DNA from: SAR324 cluster bacterium SAR324-CTD7B | GTDB taxonomy: Bacteria; SAR324; NAC60-12 | Direction of reading: 5' to 3' | DNA length: 44,700 bases | NCBI GenBank assembly: GCA_002082305.1 | Contig: LSNO01000060.1 | Coordinates: 1-44,700 of the forward strand | In this document: piece after piece, positions 33,555 through 43,010 of the stretch | How the letters are laid out: every line of letters starts with the position of its first letter | Numbering within the stretch: the stretch's first letter is position 1 | The notes under the pieces: generated by a model | Databases searched by the model: none | Seen by the model: the letters and a program-made list of their open reading frames with translations, nothing else | Told to the model about the DNA's origin: nothing | Translations under genes and position numbers: made by a program

Positions 33555-33923
33555 ATGTCTACTGTAATGGAAAAGATTGAGCAATCGCAATTACGCAGCG
33601 GGTTGCCGGAGCTAAGAGTCGGATCCAGCGTCCGGGTTAATTACCGAATTACTGAAGGAAACAAAGAACGCATACAGGCATTTGAGGGTGTCATCATTGG
33701 CAAGCACTGCAGTGCACGTAACAACAAAGCCACTTTCACTGTACGAAAAGTAACCCAGGGGTATGGTGTTGAACGAATTTTTCCGCTGCACTCTCCCCGG
33801 ATTGATAGTATTGATGTCATTAAAGTCGGGAAAGTGCGCCAGGCAAAACTTTATTACCTGAGAGCACGTCGTGGAAAAGCAGCCCGGATCAAAGAACGCA
33901 TCACGGCACGGCCATCAGCATAA
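33555..33923 (+). CDS. rplS: 50S ribosomal protein bL19
   Basis: bL19 sits at the interface of the large and small subunits. The 122-residue protein has [29 protein letters not shown], then [24 protein letters not shown] and [23 protein letters not shown], all canonical. It is somewhat longer than the usual 115. The 3' end overlaps the rnhB frame by 53 nt in a different reading frame. Operon position after trmD is standard. Confidence 0.97.
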   Translation: MSTVMEKIEQSQLRSGLPELRVGSSVRVNYRITEGNKERIQAFEGVIIGKHCSARNNKATFTVRKVTQGYGVERIFPLHSPRIDSIDVIKVGKVRQAKLYYLRARRGKAARIKERITARPSA

Positions 33924-34569
33924 CTTCAGTCCAACACTTGAACTTGAAACAGCGGCTCAAGGCCGTGGTTTTCAGCAAGTTGCTGGTGTAGATGAAGCAG
34001 GACGAGGCCCACTGGCCGGACCAGTGATGGTTGCAGCAGTTATTTTAGGAAAAGATTGGAATGCCGAGCATCCGCTGAACGATTCTAAAAAGCTTTCTTC
34101 AACAAAACGGGAACAGTTATTTGACGTTATTTGTTCTGAGGCTCTGGCATTTAAAATCGTCTCAATTTCTGCAGAAGAAATTGACAGGCTGAATATTTTG
34201 CAGGCTACGCTTCATGGAATGTTACGCTGCCTGACTGAAATAGAACCTGCTCCGGATTATGCTCTTGTTGACGGAAACAGGTTCCCGCAAACTACAATTC
34301 GGGGTGAAGCAGTAGTTAAGGGAGATGCTCGTTCCAAAAGCATTGCTGCAGCTTCAATTTTGGCCAAAGTGACACGGGACCGAGTAATGGTCGAAAATGC
34401 AAAACGTTATCCGGAATGGGGCTTTGAAGGTCACAAAGGATATCCGACAAAACAACATAGGGCAGCCATTGAGAAATATGGATTGTCACCCTTACATAGA
34501 CGATCTTTCAGGCTCAAATCCCTGTCAAAGCTGGACAGATCGTCTACTGCTCAATTGAATTTGCTGTGA
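33871..34569 (+). CDS. rnhB: Ribonuclease HII
   Basis: RNase HII cuts the RNA strand at single ribonucleotides and R-loops. The catalytic DEDD residues are in [19 protein letters not shown] and [26 protein letters not shown] is also conserved. From the GTG at 33871 it is 232 residues. This GTG lies inside rplS, and no in-frame ATG, GTG or TTG occurs between it and the conserved VAGVDEAG core, so either the 53-nt overlap is real or a non-canonical start is used. GAGAG about 8 nt upstream could be a Shine-Dalgarno. The stop overlaps the GTG start of yraN. Confidence 0.95.
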   Translation: MEKQPGSKNASRHGHQHNFSPTLELETAAQGRGFQQVAGVDEAGRGPLAGPVMVAAVILGKDWNAEHPLNDSKKLSSTKREQLFDVICSEALAFKIVSISAEEIDRLNILQATLHGMLRCLTEIEPAPDYALVDGNRFPQTTIRGEAVVKGDARSKSIAAASILAKVTRDRVMVENAKRYPEWGFEGHKGYPTKQHRAAIEKYGLSPLHRRSFRLKSLSKLDRSSTAQLNLL

Positions 34570-34925
34570 CAAAGGCACGACAGCAGACTGGAGCAGCAGG
34601 AGAGCAAATTGCCTGTAATTTTTTGCAAGAGCAAGGATATCGCATTATTGAACGGAATCACCGTTCCAGACTTGGTGAACTTGATATTATTGCAGCTTAC
34701 GGGGAGTTCCTTATATTTTGTGAAGTAAAAACCCGCAGGGGCAGCAGTGGACCGCATCCGTCTTTATCGGTAACTGCGAAAAAAATTGGAAAGTTGCGCC
34801 AACTGGGTGAGCTTTATCTCAGCCGGAAGCATCTAACGTACCTGCAACCGCGTTTTGACGTGATTGCTGTACAACTGGCGGATGGAAAACCGCCGAACAT
34901 TGATCATTTTATCAACGCTTTTTAA
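34566..34925 (+). CDS. YraN family protein (UPF0102, nuclease-like)
   Basis: The 119-residue YraN protein has a restriction-endonuclease-like fold. Its key sequence is HRSRLGELDIIAAYGEFLIFCEVKTRRG with the D-(E/x)xK pattern of a PD-(D/E)xK nuclease; GEQIACNFLQEQGYRII begins the domain and FDVIAV ends the core. The biological role of the family is unresolved. It starts with GTG in a GTGA overlap with the rnhB stop, so it is translationally coupled; this rnhB-yraN pairing is common. rpsT follows by 18 bp. Confidence 0.92.
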   Translation: MTKARQQTGAAGEQIACNFLQEQGYRIIERNHRSRLGELDIIAAYGEFLIFCEVKTRRGSSGPHPSLSVTAKKIGKLRQLGELYLSRKHLTYLQPRFDVIAVQLADGKPPNIDHFINAF

Positions 34926-34943
34926 GAAAAAAGGAAAACACTT

Positions 34944-35213
34944 ATGGCTCATCACAAGTCAGCGCTTAAGCGTGTTCGACAAACAATAAAACGTACTGCA
35001 CAGAAGCGTTCTCAGCGGGCAGATCTACGCACAGTCATCAAAAAATTCCGCCTGATACTGGATGGAGGAAATATGGATCAGGCACGTGAAGCTTATTCCG
35101 GAGTTCAAAAAAATATCGATAAAGCTGTCACTAAAGGAATCCTGCACAAACGTACCGGCGCACGCTACAAGTCGCGCCTTGCACTGTCCCTTTCAAAAAC
35201 TGTCGCAAGCTGA
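34944..35213 (+). CDS. rpsT: 30S ribosomal protein bS20
   Basis: bS20 is a small helical primary rRNA-binding protein. The 89-residue, very basic sequence (MAHHKSALKRVRQTIKRTAQ ... ALSLSKTVAS) is canonical, with the DKAVTKGILHKRTGARYKSRL motif near the C-terminus. An AAAGGAAAA upstream could be the ribosome site. It ends the ribosomal block. The 149-bp gap to sdhC has no clear terminator and no strong promoter; a TAAAAT box lies at 35301-35306 without a matching minus-35. Confidence 0.97.
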   Translation: MAHHKSALKRVRQTIKRTAQKRSQRADLRTVIKKFRLILDGGNMDQAREAYSGVQKNIDKAVTKGILHKRTGARYKSRLALSLSKTVAS

Positions 35214-35362
35214 CATTTCTGTCGCTTTCATAATTGCATTAGATCGTTCTGATCCGATAGTCACAGAAATAACCACTTTCTAATTTGCTGCCTTTCGTGC
35301 TAAAATAAATGCAGAGTTTTCAGCGGTTTATTTAAGGTATGTATTTTAGTTAAGGGTGGTTT

Positions 35363-35980
35363 ATGGACTCACATTTTCTAATGCGGCGCATTCACAGTTT
35401 GACGGGTGTTGTGCCGGTGGGTCTGTTTTTGGTGTATCATCTCTATTTGCAATTGTATCTGCATTCAGGGGCAGAAACATACAATACTGCAGTCAACAGT
35501 TTCTATGACAGTCCCTTGGCGATTTGGACCCTAGTCATAGTTGTTTATATTCCGCTCTTCTTTCATGCCTTCCTTGGTGTTCGCCTGATTTTTGAATCCA
35601 CCGTACAACCTTCTTACACATATTTTTCACACCTGTTGTATTGGCTGCAGCGAATCAGCGGCATCGGCGTACTCCTTTTCATTCTCGCACATGTTTGGAA
35701 CACCCAGTTTGGGCCTTGGATATCCGGGACCTGGGGGACCCATTTTGAGCATCTTTCCAGCGGATTTAGTGATCCTGAATCGGGTATAATAACCAAGACG
35801 GTTTACCTGCTTGGTGTCCTGGGAGCAGTCTTTCATTTTGCAAACGGCTTCAACACCTTTTGCATGACCTGGGGTATCGCCCTCACTCCAAAATCCCAAA
35901 TACGGGTTCGTATTTTTAGCATTCTTCTTTTCTTGATTTTATCGGCAAGTGCCCTGTATGCACTGTCTGCAATTTGGTAA
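35363..35980 (+). CDS. sdhC: Succinate dehydrogenase cytochrome b558 subunit (type B, di-haem)
   Basis: This 205-residue membrane anchor has five predicted spans and is of the single-subunit, two-haem type found in Bacillus, epsilon- and deltaproteobacteria. Four likely haem-ligand histidines are at 26 (VYHLY), 68 (FFHAF), 110 (LAHVW) and 158 (FHFANGF), close to the spacing of the B. subtilis ligands at 28, 70, 113 and 155. A separate sdhD is absent, as expected. This form exchanges electrons with a quinone near both membrane sides and is usually linked to menaquinone. AGGGTGG precedes the ATG. sdhA follows by 14 bp. Confidence 0.92.
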   Translation: MDSHFLMRRIHSLTGVVPVGLFLVYHLYLQLYLHSGAETYNTAVNSFYDSPLAIWTLVIVVYIPLFFHAFLGVRLIFESTVQPSYTYFSHLLYWLQRISGIGVLLFILAHVWNTQFGPWISGTWGTHFEHLSSGFSDPESGIITKTVYLLGVLGAVFHFANGFNTFCMTWGIALTPKSQIRVRIFSILLFLILSASALYALSAIW

Positions 35981-35994
35981 ACAGATCTTTTCAG

Positions 35995-37929
35995 ATGAGC
36001 AAACAACGAGTAATTGTAATTGGAGGAGGTTTAGCCGGATTGGCCGCAACCATGAAAATGGCGGAACTGGGCATGTCAGTTTTGCTGGTTTCGTTTCTAC
36101 CGGTAAAACGCTCGCATTCAGTTTGTGCCCAGGGAGGCATCAACGGGGCAGTCAATATCAAAGGCGAGGGAGATTCTCCGGACATTCATTTTTATGATAC
36201 CGTGAAGGGCGGTGATTTTTTAGCACACCAGCCGCTTTGCAAAGATATGTGCCATCATGCACCGTATATCATCAACCTGATGGACAGGCTCGGAGTAACT
36301 TTCAACCGAACTCCTGAAGGCAATCTTGATTTTCGTAGATTTGGAGGAACGCTCTATCACCGCACTGCATTCGCCGGTGCAACTACAGGCCAGCAGCTTT
36401 TGTATGCACTCGACGAACAGGTACGCCATTACGAAGTACAGGGCCTGGTCGAAAAAATGGAGTGGCATGAATATCTCGGCGCTGTACTAAACGGTGATGG
36501 ACGCTGCGTTGGTGCGGTCATCCACAATTTGCGTTCAGGCGAAATTAGCACCGAAAAAGGCGATGCCGTTATTTTAGCCACCGGAGGTCCGGGACTGGTT
36601 TACGGACGTTCCACCAATTCCATGGTTTGCACAGGAACTGCAGTTACTTCTGCATATTTACAGGGCGCAAAATATGGGAACGGTGAATTTATCCAAATTC
36701 ATCCATCAGCCATTCCCGGTCGTGACAAATTACGTTTGATGAGTGAATCCGCACGCGGAGAAGGCGGCAGAGTCTGGGTTCCGCGAAAAGCCGGGGATTC
36801 ACGTAAGCCCAAAGAAATTCCGGAAAAAGAACGTTTTTATTTTCTTGAAGAGCGCTATCCGCTTTTTGGAAATTTGGTGCCGAGAGACGTTGGAGCGCGT
36901 GAAATTTACGATATTTGCGTGAACGATAAATTAGGCGTTCACGGAGAAATGAAAGTCTATCTGGATTTGACTCATCTCACGCGTGAATTTCTTGATCATC
37001 GTCTGGGTGGGATTCTTGAGATTTACGAAAAGTTCACCGGTGTTGATCCCCGTGAAGAGCCGATGGAAATCTTTCCCGCGGTGCATTATTCAATGGGCGG
37101 CATCTGGACAGATTACACGAGAACTGAGGAAGGTTTAATCGACCACCAATCGCCACAAAATCAAATGACTTCAATCACCGGGCTTTATGCGGCGGGAGAA
37201 GCGGATTATCAGTATCACGGCGGAAACCGCCTGGGAGCAAATTCTTTGTTGAGTTGCATTTACACCGGTTTGATGATGAGTCCGGGCGTGCTCAATTATG
37301 TCAAAAATGTCCCGGAAGCGGCTGATGATGTTCCTGAAAAATTGTTTACGGAGGCAACTAAACAATGGCAGGAAAAATATGCGGAAATTAAGAAAATGTC
37401 CGGAAATGAAAACCCTTATGCACTGCACAGAGAAATGGCAGAGGAAATGATTTCCAATGTTTTGATTGTCCGAGAAAATTCTAAGTTGCAGGCAACGCTC
37501 GAAAAAATTGACGAATTTGAAGAGCGTTGGAAGAACGTAAACTGTGTTGATACAACAGATTGGTCAAATCCAGTTCCAAGTTTCATCAACCAACTCTGGA
37601 ACATGATTCAGCTTTCCAAAATTATCACCAAGGGTGCGTTGTTAAGAGACGAATTCCGGGGTTCACATTACAAACCGGAATTTGACCTCAATCAGCCGAG
37701 CGATTTCCGACCAGAATCTTATCTGGAATATGAAAAACAGAAAGCCGCCGGAAAAGTCAATGAAGAAGGCTTTAATCCGGAACACTTGACGTATATGAAA
37801 CGCTTTGCCGAAAATAATGTAAAATGGCTCAAAAGCACCATTGCGACTTATCAGAACGGAGGGCCGGATATTTCTTATGAGGCAGTGGACACTTCGCTCA
37901 TTGCACCTCGTCCCAGGAAATACGACTGA
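35995..37929 (+). CDS. sdhA: Succinate dehydrogenase/fumarate reductase flavoprotein subunit
   Basis: SdhA oxidises succinate to fumarate with covalent FAD. The frame is open to 35974, but ATG at 35995 starts the usual SKQRVIVIGGGLAGLAATMK. At about 644 residues it is of the larger type B group. Visible are HSVCAQGGINGAVN, HQPLCKDMCHHAPY, the FAD loop GGTLYHRTAFAGATTGQQ, HPSAIPGRDKLRLMSESARGEGG with the catalytic Arg, HYSMGGIWTDY and YAAGEADYQYHGGNRLGANSLL. Its C-terminal domain carries ENNVKWLKST. It lies between sdhC and sdhB; a 31-bp inverted repeat is found in the 76-bp gap after it. Confidence 0.96.
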   Translation: MSKQRVIVIGGGLAGLAATMKMAELGMSVLLVSFLPVKRSHSVCAQGGINGAVNIKGEGDSPDIHFYDTVKGGDFLAHQPLCKDMCHHAPYIINLMDRLGVTFNRTPEGNLDFRRFGGTLYHRTAFAGATTGQQLLYALDEQVRHYEVQGLVEKMEWHEYLGAVLNGDGRCVGAVIHNLRSGEISTEKGDAVILATGGPGLVYGRSTNSMVCTGTAVTSAYLQGAKYGNGEFIQIHPSAIPGRDKLRLMSESARGEGGRVWVPRKAGDSRKPKEIPEKERFYFLEERYPLFGNLVPRDVGAREIYDICVNDKLGVHGEMKVYLDLTHLTREFLDHRLGGILEIYEKFTGVDPREEPMEIFPAVHYSMGGIWTDYTRTEEGLIDHQSPQNQMTSITGLYAAGEADYQYHGGNRLGANSLLSCIYTGLMMSPGVLNYVKNVPEAADDVPEKLFTEATKQWQEKYAEIKKMSGNENPYALHREMAEEMISNVLIVRENSKLQATLEKIDEFEERWKNVNCVDTTDWSNPVPSFINQLWNMIQLSKIITKGALLRDEFRGSHYKPEFDLNQPSDFRPESYLEYEKQKAAGKVNEEGFNPEHLTYMKRFAENNVKWLKSTIATYQNGGPDISYEAVDTSLIAPRPRKYD

Positions 37930-37950
37930 TTCACATAACATCTGCACAAT

Positions 37951-37981
37951 CGGATTTTGAAAAAGCGATATCCGAAATCCG
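37951..37981 (+). repeat. Inverted repeat between sdhA and sdhB
   Basis: CGGATTT (37951-37957) pairs with AAATCCG (37975-37981); the alternative TCGGAT/ATCCGA pairing (37950-37955 with 37970-37975) competes with it. Either could form a hairpin in the sdhA-sdhB mRNA. No T-run follows. Confidence 0.4.
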
Positions 37982-38005
37982 AAAACTTAAATCATAAATG
38001 ATATT

Positions 38006-38752
38006 ATGCCAGATACTATTACTTTCAAAATTAAACGTCAGGATTCGGAAAGTTCCGGTTCCTACTGGGAAACTTTCGTCATTCCACATGTCCCAAACTC
38101 CAATGTAATTTCCTGTTTGATGGATATTCAGGCAAATCCGGAAAACTCCAAAGGAGAAAAAGTCGCACCAGTGGTCTGGGAATGCAACTGCCTGGAAGAA
38201 GTTTGCGGTTCATGCACAATGGTGATTAACAGAAAGGTGCGTCAGTCCTGCAGTGCATTAGTGGATCAACTTGAAAAACCGATCACTTTGGAACCCATGA
38301 GCAAGTTCCCGGTAATTCGTGATTTAGCAGTGGATCGTTCCCGGATGTTTGGTGCCTTGAAAAAAGTACAGGCCTGGGTCACAGCAGACGGCTACCACGA
38401 TCTTGGACCCGGAATCCGTGAACCTCAAAATCATCAGGAAATTGCCTACAAACTTTCTGAGTGCATGACTTGCGGATGCTGCGTGGAAGCTTGTCCGCAA
38501 TACAGTCTCAACAACAACTTCCTTGGTGCTGCGGCCATCAGTCAATCACGCCTTTTCAACATGCATCCTACTGCAAAAAACATAGCGGATGAGCGGCTCG
38601 ACACTCTTATGCAGGAAGGTGGAATTGCCGATTGCGGCAATGCGCAAAACTGTGTTGAAGCCTGTCCAAAATCCATCCCTCTTACTGAATCCATTGCCGA
38701 AATAGGACGCCAAGTTTCAGGCAAACTTTGGAGCAATATTTTTCAGGCATAG
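38006..38752 (+). CDS. sdhB: Succinate dehydrogenase iron-sulfur subunit
   Basis: SdhB passes electrons from FAD through three clusters to the membrane subunit. The 248-residue protein has the [2Fe-2S] set C62-x4-C67-x2-C70-x11-C82 (NCLEEVCGSCTMVIN), the [4Fe-4S] motif CMTCGCCVEACPQ and the third set with CGNAQNCVEACPKSIPL. It lacks any obvious loss. The N-terminal sequence begins IKRQDSESSG. The ATG is preceded by no clear Shine-Dalgarno. It ends the sdhCAB run, typical of type B enzymes, which lack sdhD. Confidence 0.95.
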   Translation: MPDTITFKIKRQDSESSGSYWETFVIPHVPNSNVISCLMDIQANPENSKGEKVAPVVWECNCLEEVCGSCTMVINRKVRQSCSALVDQLEKPITLEPMSKFPVIRDLAVDRSRMFGALKKVQAWVTADGYHDLGPGIREPQNHQEIAYKLSECMTCGCCVEACPQYSLNNNFLGAAAISQSRLFNMHPTAKNIADERLDTLMQEGGIADCGNAQNCVEACPKSIPLTESIAEIGRQVSGKLWSNIFQA

Positions 38753-38787
38753 TAAATGTTTTTTCCTGAATATTTGATAATGTATTC

Positions 38788-39846
38788 ATGTCAACAAATC
38801 CTTCATCCGATTCCCGCAAACGTTTCCTGCTGATCCGCACGGATCGGGTTGGCGATACCATTCTGACTTTTCCTGCAGTTACAGCTTTACGCAATAATTA
38901 CCCAGAAGCGTTCATCTCATTTTTGGCACAGCCCTATACCGTTCCGTTAATTGAACAGTATGCGGGAATAGACCTGTTGCTGAGTTATGAGCCTGAGGGA
39001 CGGCACAGAGGCTGGAAGGGAGTATTGAAACTCAGTCATCAGCTGCGGGAACTTAATTTTGACGCGGCAATACTGTTTTATCCCCGACCGGAATTAGCCT
39101 TTGCTCTGCTCAAGGCAAAAATTCCTCTCCGGATCGGTACAGGTTACCGCTGGTATTCATTCCTTCTGAACAGGCGCATTTACGAACACCGAAAAGACTG
39201 CCGGAAACATGAGTCTGAATACAATCTTTCCCTGCTTGAATCACTTATGCCGGACAAAATAACCCAGCCTCATTACGAGTTTAAGCAATGGACACCAGAA
39301 CCGTGGTGGGATGATTTCCAGACAGAACTAAAATCTAAGGATTATGTTATATTGCATTCCGGATGCGGTGCTTCTGCTCCAAATTTGAATGAGGAGCAAT
39401 ACAAACTGATAATACGACTGTTACTGGAAAAAACTGACTGGACGGTTTTATTAACAGGAGTTTCCGGAGAAGAAAATGTGGTGAATGCACTGGCTGCGGA
39501 TTTTCCAGAAGAGAGAGTAAAGAAGACTGTTGGACGATTTTCACTTCCAGAATTATTTACTGTGATCCGGAATGCTTCGTTGTTGATTGCCAGCAGCACC
39601 GGACCTTTGCATCTGGCAAATGCTGCAGGAACTCCGCTGCTTGGATTTTTCTGTCCTGCAAAACCACATACGCCAACTCGCTGGGGACCGTACGATCAGC
39701 AACAATGGGTGGTGACACCAAATCTGGACTGGCCCGAGATTTGTGAATTGAAAAACTGTCCGCATGGCGGATGCCTGAATCAGCTTTCAGACGATGAGAT
39801 TACTGAAATTTTGTGTACTCAAAGATTAAAAACCATTCACAAATGA
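38788..39846 (+). CDS. Glycosyltransferase family 9 (heptosyltransferase-like)
   Basis: The 352-residue protein belongs to family 9, the ADP-heptose:LPS heptosyltransferases (WaaC/WaaF-like), which build the lipopolysaccharide core on the cytoplasmic side of the inner membrane. Features are [22 protein letters not shown] at the N-terminus with the nucleotide-sugar loop, [14 protein letters not shown] for the second Rossmann half, and [24 protein letters not shown], which carries the family's ST-GPxHLA motif. The exact acceptor cannot be predicted. It is preceded by sdhB and its stop overlaps the pgi start as ATGA. Confidence 0.92.
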   Translation: MSTNPSSDSRKRFLLIRTDRVGDTILTFPAVTALRNNYPEAFISFLAQPYTVPLIEQYAGIDLLLSYEPEGRHRGWKGVLKLSHQLRELNFDAAILFYPRPELAFALLKAKIPLRIGTGYRWYSFLLNRRIYEHRKDCRKHESEYNLSLLESLMPDKITQPHYEFKQWTPEPWWDDFQTELKSKDYVILHSGCGASAPNLNEEQYKLIIRLLLEKTDWTVLLTGVSGEENVVNALAADFPEERVKKTVGRFSLPELFTVIRNASLLIASSTGPLHLANAAGTPLLGFFCPAKPHTPTRWGPYDQQQWVVTPNLDWPEICELKNCPHGGCLNQLSDDEITEILCTQRLKTIHK

Positions 39847-41450
39847 ATCACAAACAAAATAAAGGAATGACAAAATCAGTAACCTGGCAAAATTTTCAGC
39901 AGCATTACCTTGACCTTCCGGAGTTGGGGATGGCACTTGATACATCTCGAATGAATGTTCCGGATAAACTGCCGAATGAACTGGAAATGCTTTTCCGTAA
40001 TGCTTTTCAACAAATGCAGAACCTGGAAAAGGGAGGTATCGCAAATCCTGATGAAAACCGCATGGTCGGACATTACTGGCTGAGAAATCCTGAACTTGCT
40101 CCGTCTACAGATATTCAAACGGTGATCAGCAGCACACTTGAAAAGATTCAAAATTTTGTAGCAGAAATTCACCGGAACAAAATCCAACCGCAAAAAGCTG
40201 CTTCTTTCCGGAATGTGCTGCTGCTCGGAATCGGAGGTTCCGCGCTTGGTCCGCAGTTCGTACTAAGTGCGCTTGGTTCTGGGACGGATCGAATGCGGTT
40301 TTATTTTCTAGACAACACTGATCCGGACGGAATCGATCAGGTCATGGCCTCAATCGGCAAAGGATTAGGGGAAACTTTGACGCTGGTTATTTCCAAGTCC
40401 GGAGGAACAAAAGAAACCCGGAACGCAATGCTGGAGGTTCGAGATGTCTATGAAAAGAACGGACTGGATTTCACAAAACACGCTGTTGCAGTCACAGGCG
40501 CAAACAGTCAACTTGATCAACTTGCAGCACAGGAAAACTGGCTTGACCGCTTTCCAATGTGGGACTGGGTTGGAGGGAGAACATCGGTATTTTCTGCAGT
40601 TGGACTGCTTCCTGCGGCTTTACAGGGTTTGAATATCTATGAATTTATAGCTGGCGCAAAAACGATGGATGAAATTACCCGTAGTCCGGAAGTCAGCAAT
40701 AATCCTGCTGCTCTGCTGGCCTGGATGTGGCACCATGCAGGCAGAGGCCAAGGTGAAAAAGCGATGGTGCTGCTGCCTTACAAAGATAGATTGCTGCTCT
40801 TCAGCCGTTATCTGCAGCAACTGGTAATGGAATCAATCGGTAAGGAAAAAGATTTGGTCGGCAAAAAAGTAAACCAGGGATTGACTGTTTACGGCAACAA
40901 AGGTTCAACCGATCAGCATGCTTTTGTTCAGCAGCTCCGCGACGGTACTGCCGATTTTTTTGTAACTTTCATCGAAGTGCTAAAAGACAGTGAAACCGGC
41001 AGTCTTGAAGTTGAACCGGGAATCACTTCCGGAGATTTTCTGCATGGTTTTCTGCTTGGAACCCGCGAAGCGCTTTTTCAAAACGGACGTGCCTCCCTCA
41101 CCATCACACTTGAAGAAATTAACACTCAAACTCTGGGAGCCTTGATTGCACTTTTTGAAAGGGCAGTCGGCTTATATGCATCTCTGGTTGGTATAAATGC
41201 CTATCACCAACCCGGTGTAGAAGCCGGAAAACAAGCTGCTGGTGATGTGTTAGAACTTGCGGTAAAAATTCAACACCATCTCCGCTCACATCCGGAACAA
41301 AAATTTACTGCAACTGAGCTTGCTGATATACTCCGAAAAACAAAAAATACAGAAACAGTTTTCCAGCTTTTGCTTCACCTGGCAGCCAACGGCAGGGTAC
41401 AAAAATTTGACGCCAGCAGCCCTTTTTCTGCCAGTTTTCAAGCAATTTAA
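39843..41450 (+). CDS. pgi: Glucose-6-phosphate isomerase
   Basis: Pgi interconverts glucose 6-phosphate and fructose 6-phosphate. The start at 39843 (MNHKQNK...) overlaps the preceding gene's stop in ATGA; an ATG at 39867 with AAAGGA adjacent is an alternative. The protein has [54 protein letters not shown] and [18 protein letters not shown], covering substrate and catalytic residues. At about 535 residues it has a C-terminal part of about 60 residues ([20 protein letters not shown], then [10 protein letters not shown]) that looks like a small helical winged-helix-like extension, also seen in some cyanobacterial-type enzymes. Confidence 0.95.
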   Translation: MNHKQNKGMTKSVTWQNFQQHYLDLPELGMALDTSRMNVPDKLPNELEMLFRNAFQQMQNLEKGGIANPDENRMVGHYWLRNPELAPSTDIQTVISSTLEKIQNFVAEIHRNKIQPQKAASFRNVLLLGIGGSALGPQFVLSALGSGTDRMRFYFLDNTDPDGIDQVMASIGKGLGETLTLVISKSGGTKETRNAMLEVRDVYEKNGLDFTKHAVAVTGANSQLDQLAAQENWLDRFPMWDWVGGRTSVFSAVGLLPAALQGLNIYEFIAGAKTMDEITRSPEVSNNPAALLAWMWHHAGRGQGEKAMVLLPYKDRLLLFSRYLQQLVMESIGKEKDLVGKKVNQGLTVYGNKGSTDQHAFVQQLRDGTADFFVTFIEVLKDSETGSLEVEPGITSGDFLHGFLLGTREALFQNGRASLTITLEEINTQTLGALIALFERAVGLYASLVGINAYHQPGVEAGKQAAGDVLELAVKIQHHLRSHPEQKFTATELADILRKTKNTETVFQLLLHLAANGRVQKFDASSPFSASFQAI

Positions 41451-41459
41451 ACTTATCAA

Positions 41460-41488
41460 TTGACACATTCATCTCAGAAAGTTAATAT
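41460..41488 (+). promoter_or_regulatory. Promoter candidate upstream of the 41663 secreted-protein gene
   Basis: TTGACA (41460-41465) and TAATAT (41483-41488) are 17 bp apart; the minus-35 is perfect. The leader would be about 170 nt and shows no gene or riboswitch that I recognise. The 212-bp gap follows pgi. Confidence 0.5.
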
Positions 41489-41662
41489 TGGCAGAGAACC
41501 TGCACGAGGTGAGAACAATTGTTATTTGCCTGAAAAAAAGAACTTGAATTAAATTTCGAGGCATTCATAGATATCATTTAAAGAAAAAATTGCACCGGTC
41601 TGATTCAACTCGTTTCACTGCTGCCAGAAAACGATCACCATCATCCGGGAGATTTCTCGCCA

Positions 41663-42937
41663 ATGGATAAACGGCTTAAAAACACAAAAACGGCTGGAAG
41701 CATGATCTTGCTGATGCTGTTTCTCTTTCTGCTGAGCCCTCAGTCAGCGTGGTCTGCCGAAGATGAAGCTGAAATTCTAATTTTCAGCCTCTCGCCTGAA
41801 AAAGTTGAAGAACAGCAGGGAGTTCTCCAAATTCAGATCAGCACCTTCAGTCCAATTGAGAAAATAATTGTTGATGGAAAACCTCATAAATTCCCCAAGG
41901 CTGCAAGCCTGGTTTGGCTGAAGATTCCTTATAAACTAAAGCCAGGAGTAAATATTTTTAAAGTTTACGTTAAGACCAAGTTCGGCGAAGCAAGAAAGAT
42001 AATCCGGATAATCTATGAAACTCCTGAACTTCTTAAAAAAGCAAAACTTGGTGACTCCTTTCAGTTGATCACTATCCTCAGCGGCGTTACCAAAGATAAC
42101 ATTGAAAAGGTCGAGGACAACAGCAGTAAGTCCAAAGCGTTTTCTTCAAGCATTCTGTTCGTACCTTCATACCGCTTTGACGTCTTTGAAGATTCCAGCA
42201 TTTTTTTACGGGGAGTCCTGATGGGCGACCAGCAGCACAACGGTAAATTTGAATCCAAAAAGGTTTTGTTTAAACAGGCAAGCATTGAGTGGGAGGAACG
42301 TGAAAGCTGGGCAGGCGTCTTAACGCTGTCATTGGGTACAAATGAAGCGGGAACAAGGGAAATTCCGGTGACCTCAACTCCCAGAGACAGCCTTTCCAAA
42401 AAATACAAACGGGCGACCCGTGACAACGTCTACACCCTCAAGGCCAAGCAGGAACTTGAAAAAGGTACAACATGGAACTGGCAGATCGACCGTAAGAAAA
42501 AGTCCGTAGAGGGTTCCAACGACGACAGCGGTTTTTCAACCACACTTGCGGCAGGTTATGTAACTCCTATATTTGGCGTAAAGACAACTTTTGGAGGAAC
42601 GCTTGAAGACACAAACCTCAATGGAGCATACAAGGACACCGAAGCAATCAAAGCCAAACTAAAAGTAGATTATCCAATTCCGCCGGTTTCTCTTGGTGTC
42701 CAGTATGATTTTTCTGAAACCGAAAATAAGGTTGCTGATCCATCTCTGGAGTGTGTTACTATCTGCAATGGAAAGACAAAGAACCGGAATCAAATTTATA
42801 CGCTTAGCCTCAACTATCCTGCAGCGGCGTGGTGTATCTTTGGATTGACCCAGAAACATGAGAGTCAGAGTTCAAACATTGTTGGAAAAACCTACAAAGT
42901 GAATTCGACACAATTGCAGGTAATACTCATTTATTGA
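41663..42937 (+). CDS. Exported protein with Ig-like domain and beta-barrel-like C-terminus (unknown function)
   Basis: The 424-residue protein is not recognised as a named family. It has a signal peptide (LMLFLFLLSPQSAWS, cleavage near residue 32, before AEDEAE). The next part looks like a cadherin/Ig-like domain: EKIIVDGKPHKFPKAASLVW, then LKPGVNIFKVYVKTKFGEAR and YETPE. From about residue 150 it alternates charged/polar and hydrophobic residues in beta-strand fashion (SYRFDVFEDSSIFLRGVLMG and similar), and ends QLQVILIY, an aromatic C-terminus typical of outer membrane barrels. So it is probably an outer membrane protein. The downstream FecR-domain gene, with its own promoter, may act with it; that is inference. 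Confidence 0.7.
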   Translation: MDKRLKNTKTAGSMILLMLFLFLLSPQSAWSAEDEAEILIFSLSPEKVEEQQGVLQIQISTFSPIEKIIVDGKPHKFPKAASLVWLKIPYKLKPGVNIFKVYVKTKFGEARKIIRIIYETPELLKKAKLGDSFQLITILSGVTKDNIEKVEDNSSKSKAFSSSILFVPSYRFDVFEDSSIFLRGVLMGDQQHNGKFESKKVLFKQASIEWEERESWAGVLTLSLGTNEAGTREIPVTSTPRDSLSKKYKRATRDNVYTLKAKQELEKGTTWNWQIDRKKKSVEGSNDDSGFSTTLAAGYVTPIFGVKTTFGGTLEDTNLNGAYKDTEAIKAKLKVDYPIPPVSLGVQYDFSETENKVADPSLECVTICNGKTKNRNQIYTLSLNYPAAAWCIFGLTQKHESQSSNIVGKTYKVNSTQLQVILIY

Positions 42938-42953
42938 AAATTAAACTATCTGC

Positions 42954-42982
42954 TTGACACAGTAAGATAAATTCAAAATAAT
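42954..42982 (+). promoter_or_regulatory. Strong sigma70-type promoter for the FecR-domain gene
   Basis: TTGACA (42954-42959) is perfect and AATAAT (42977-42982) matches the minus-10 at 5 of 6 positions, with exactly 17 bp between. Transcription would start near 42989, a leader of about 22 nt before the ATG at 43011. Confidence 0.65.
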
Positions 42983-43010
42983 TAGATTTAAAGAAAAACC
43001 AAACATACTC

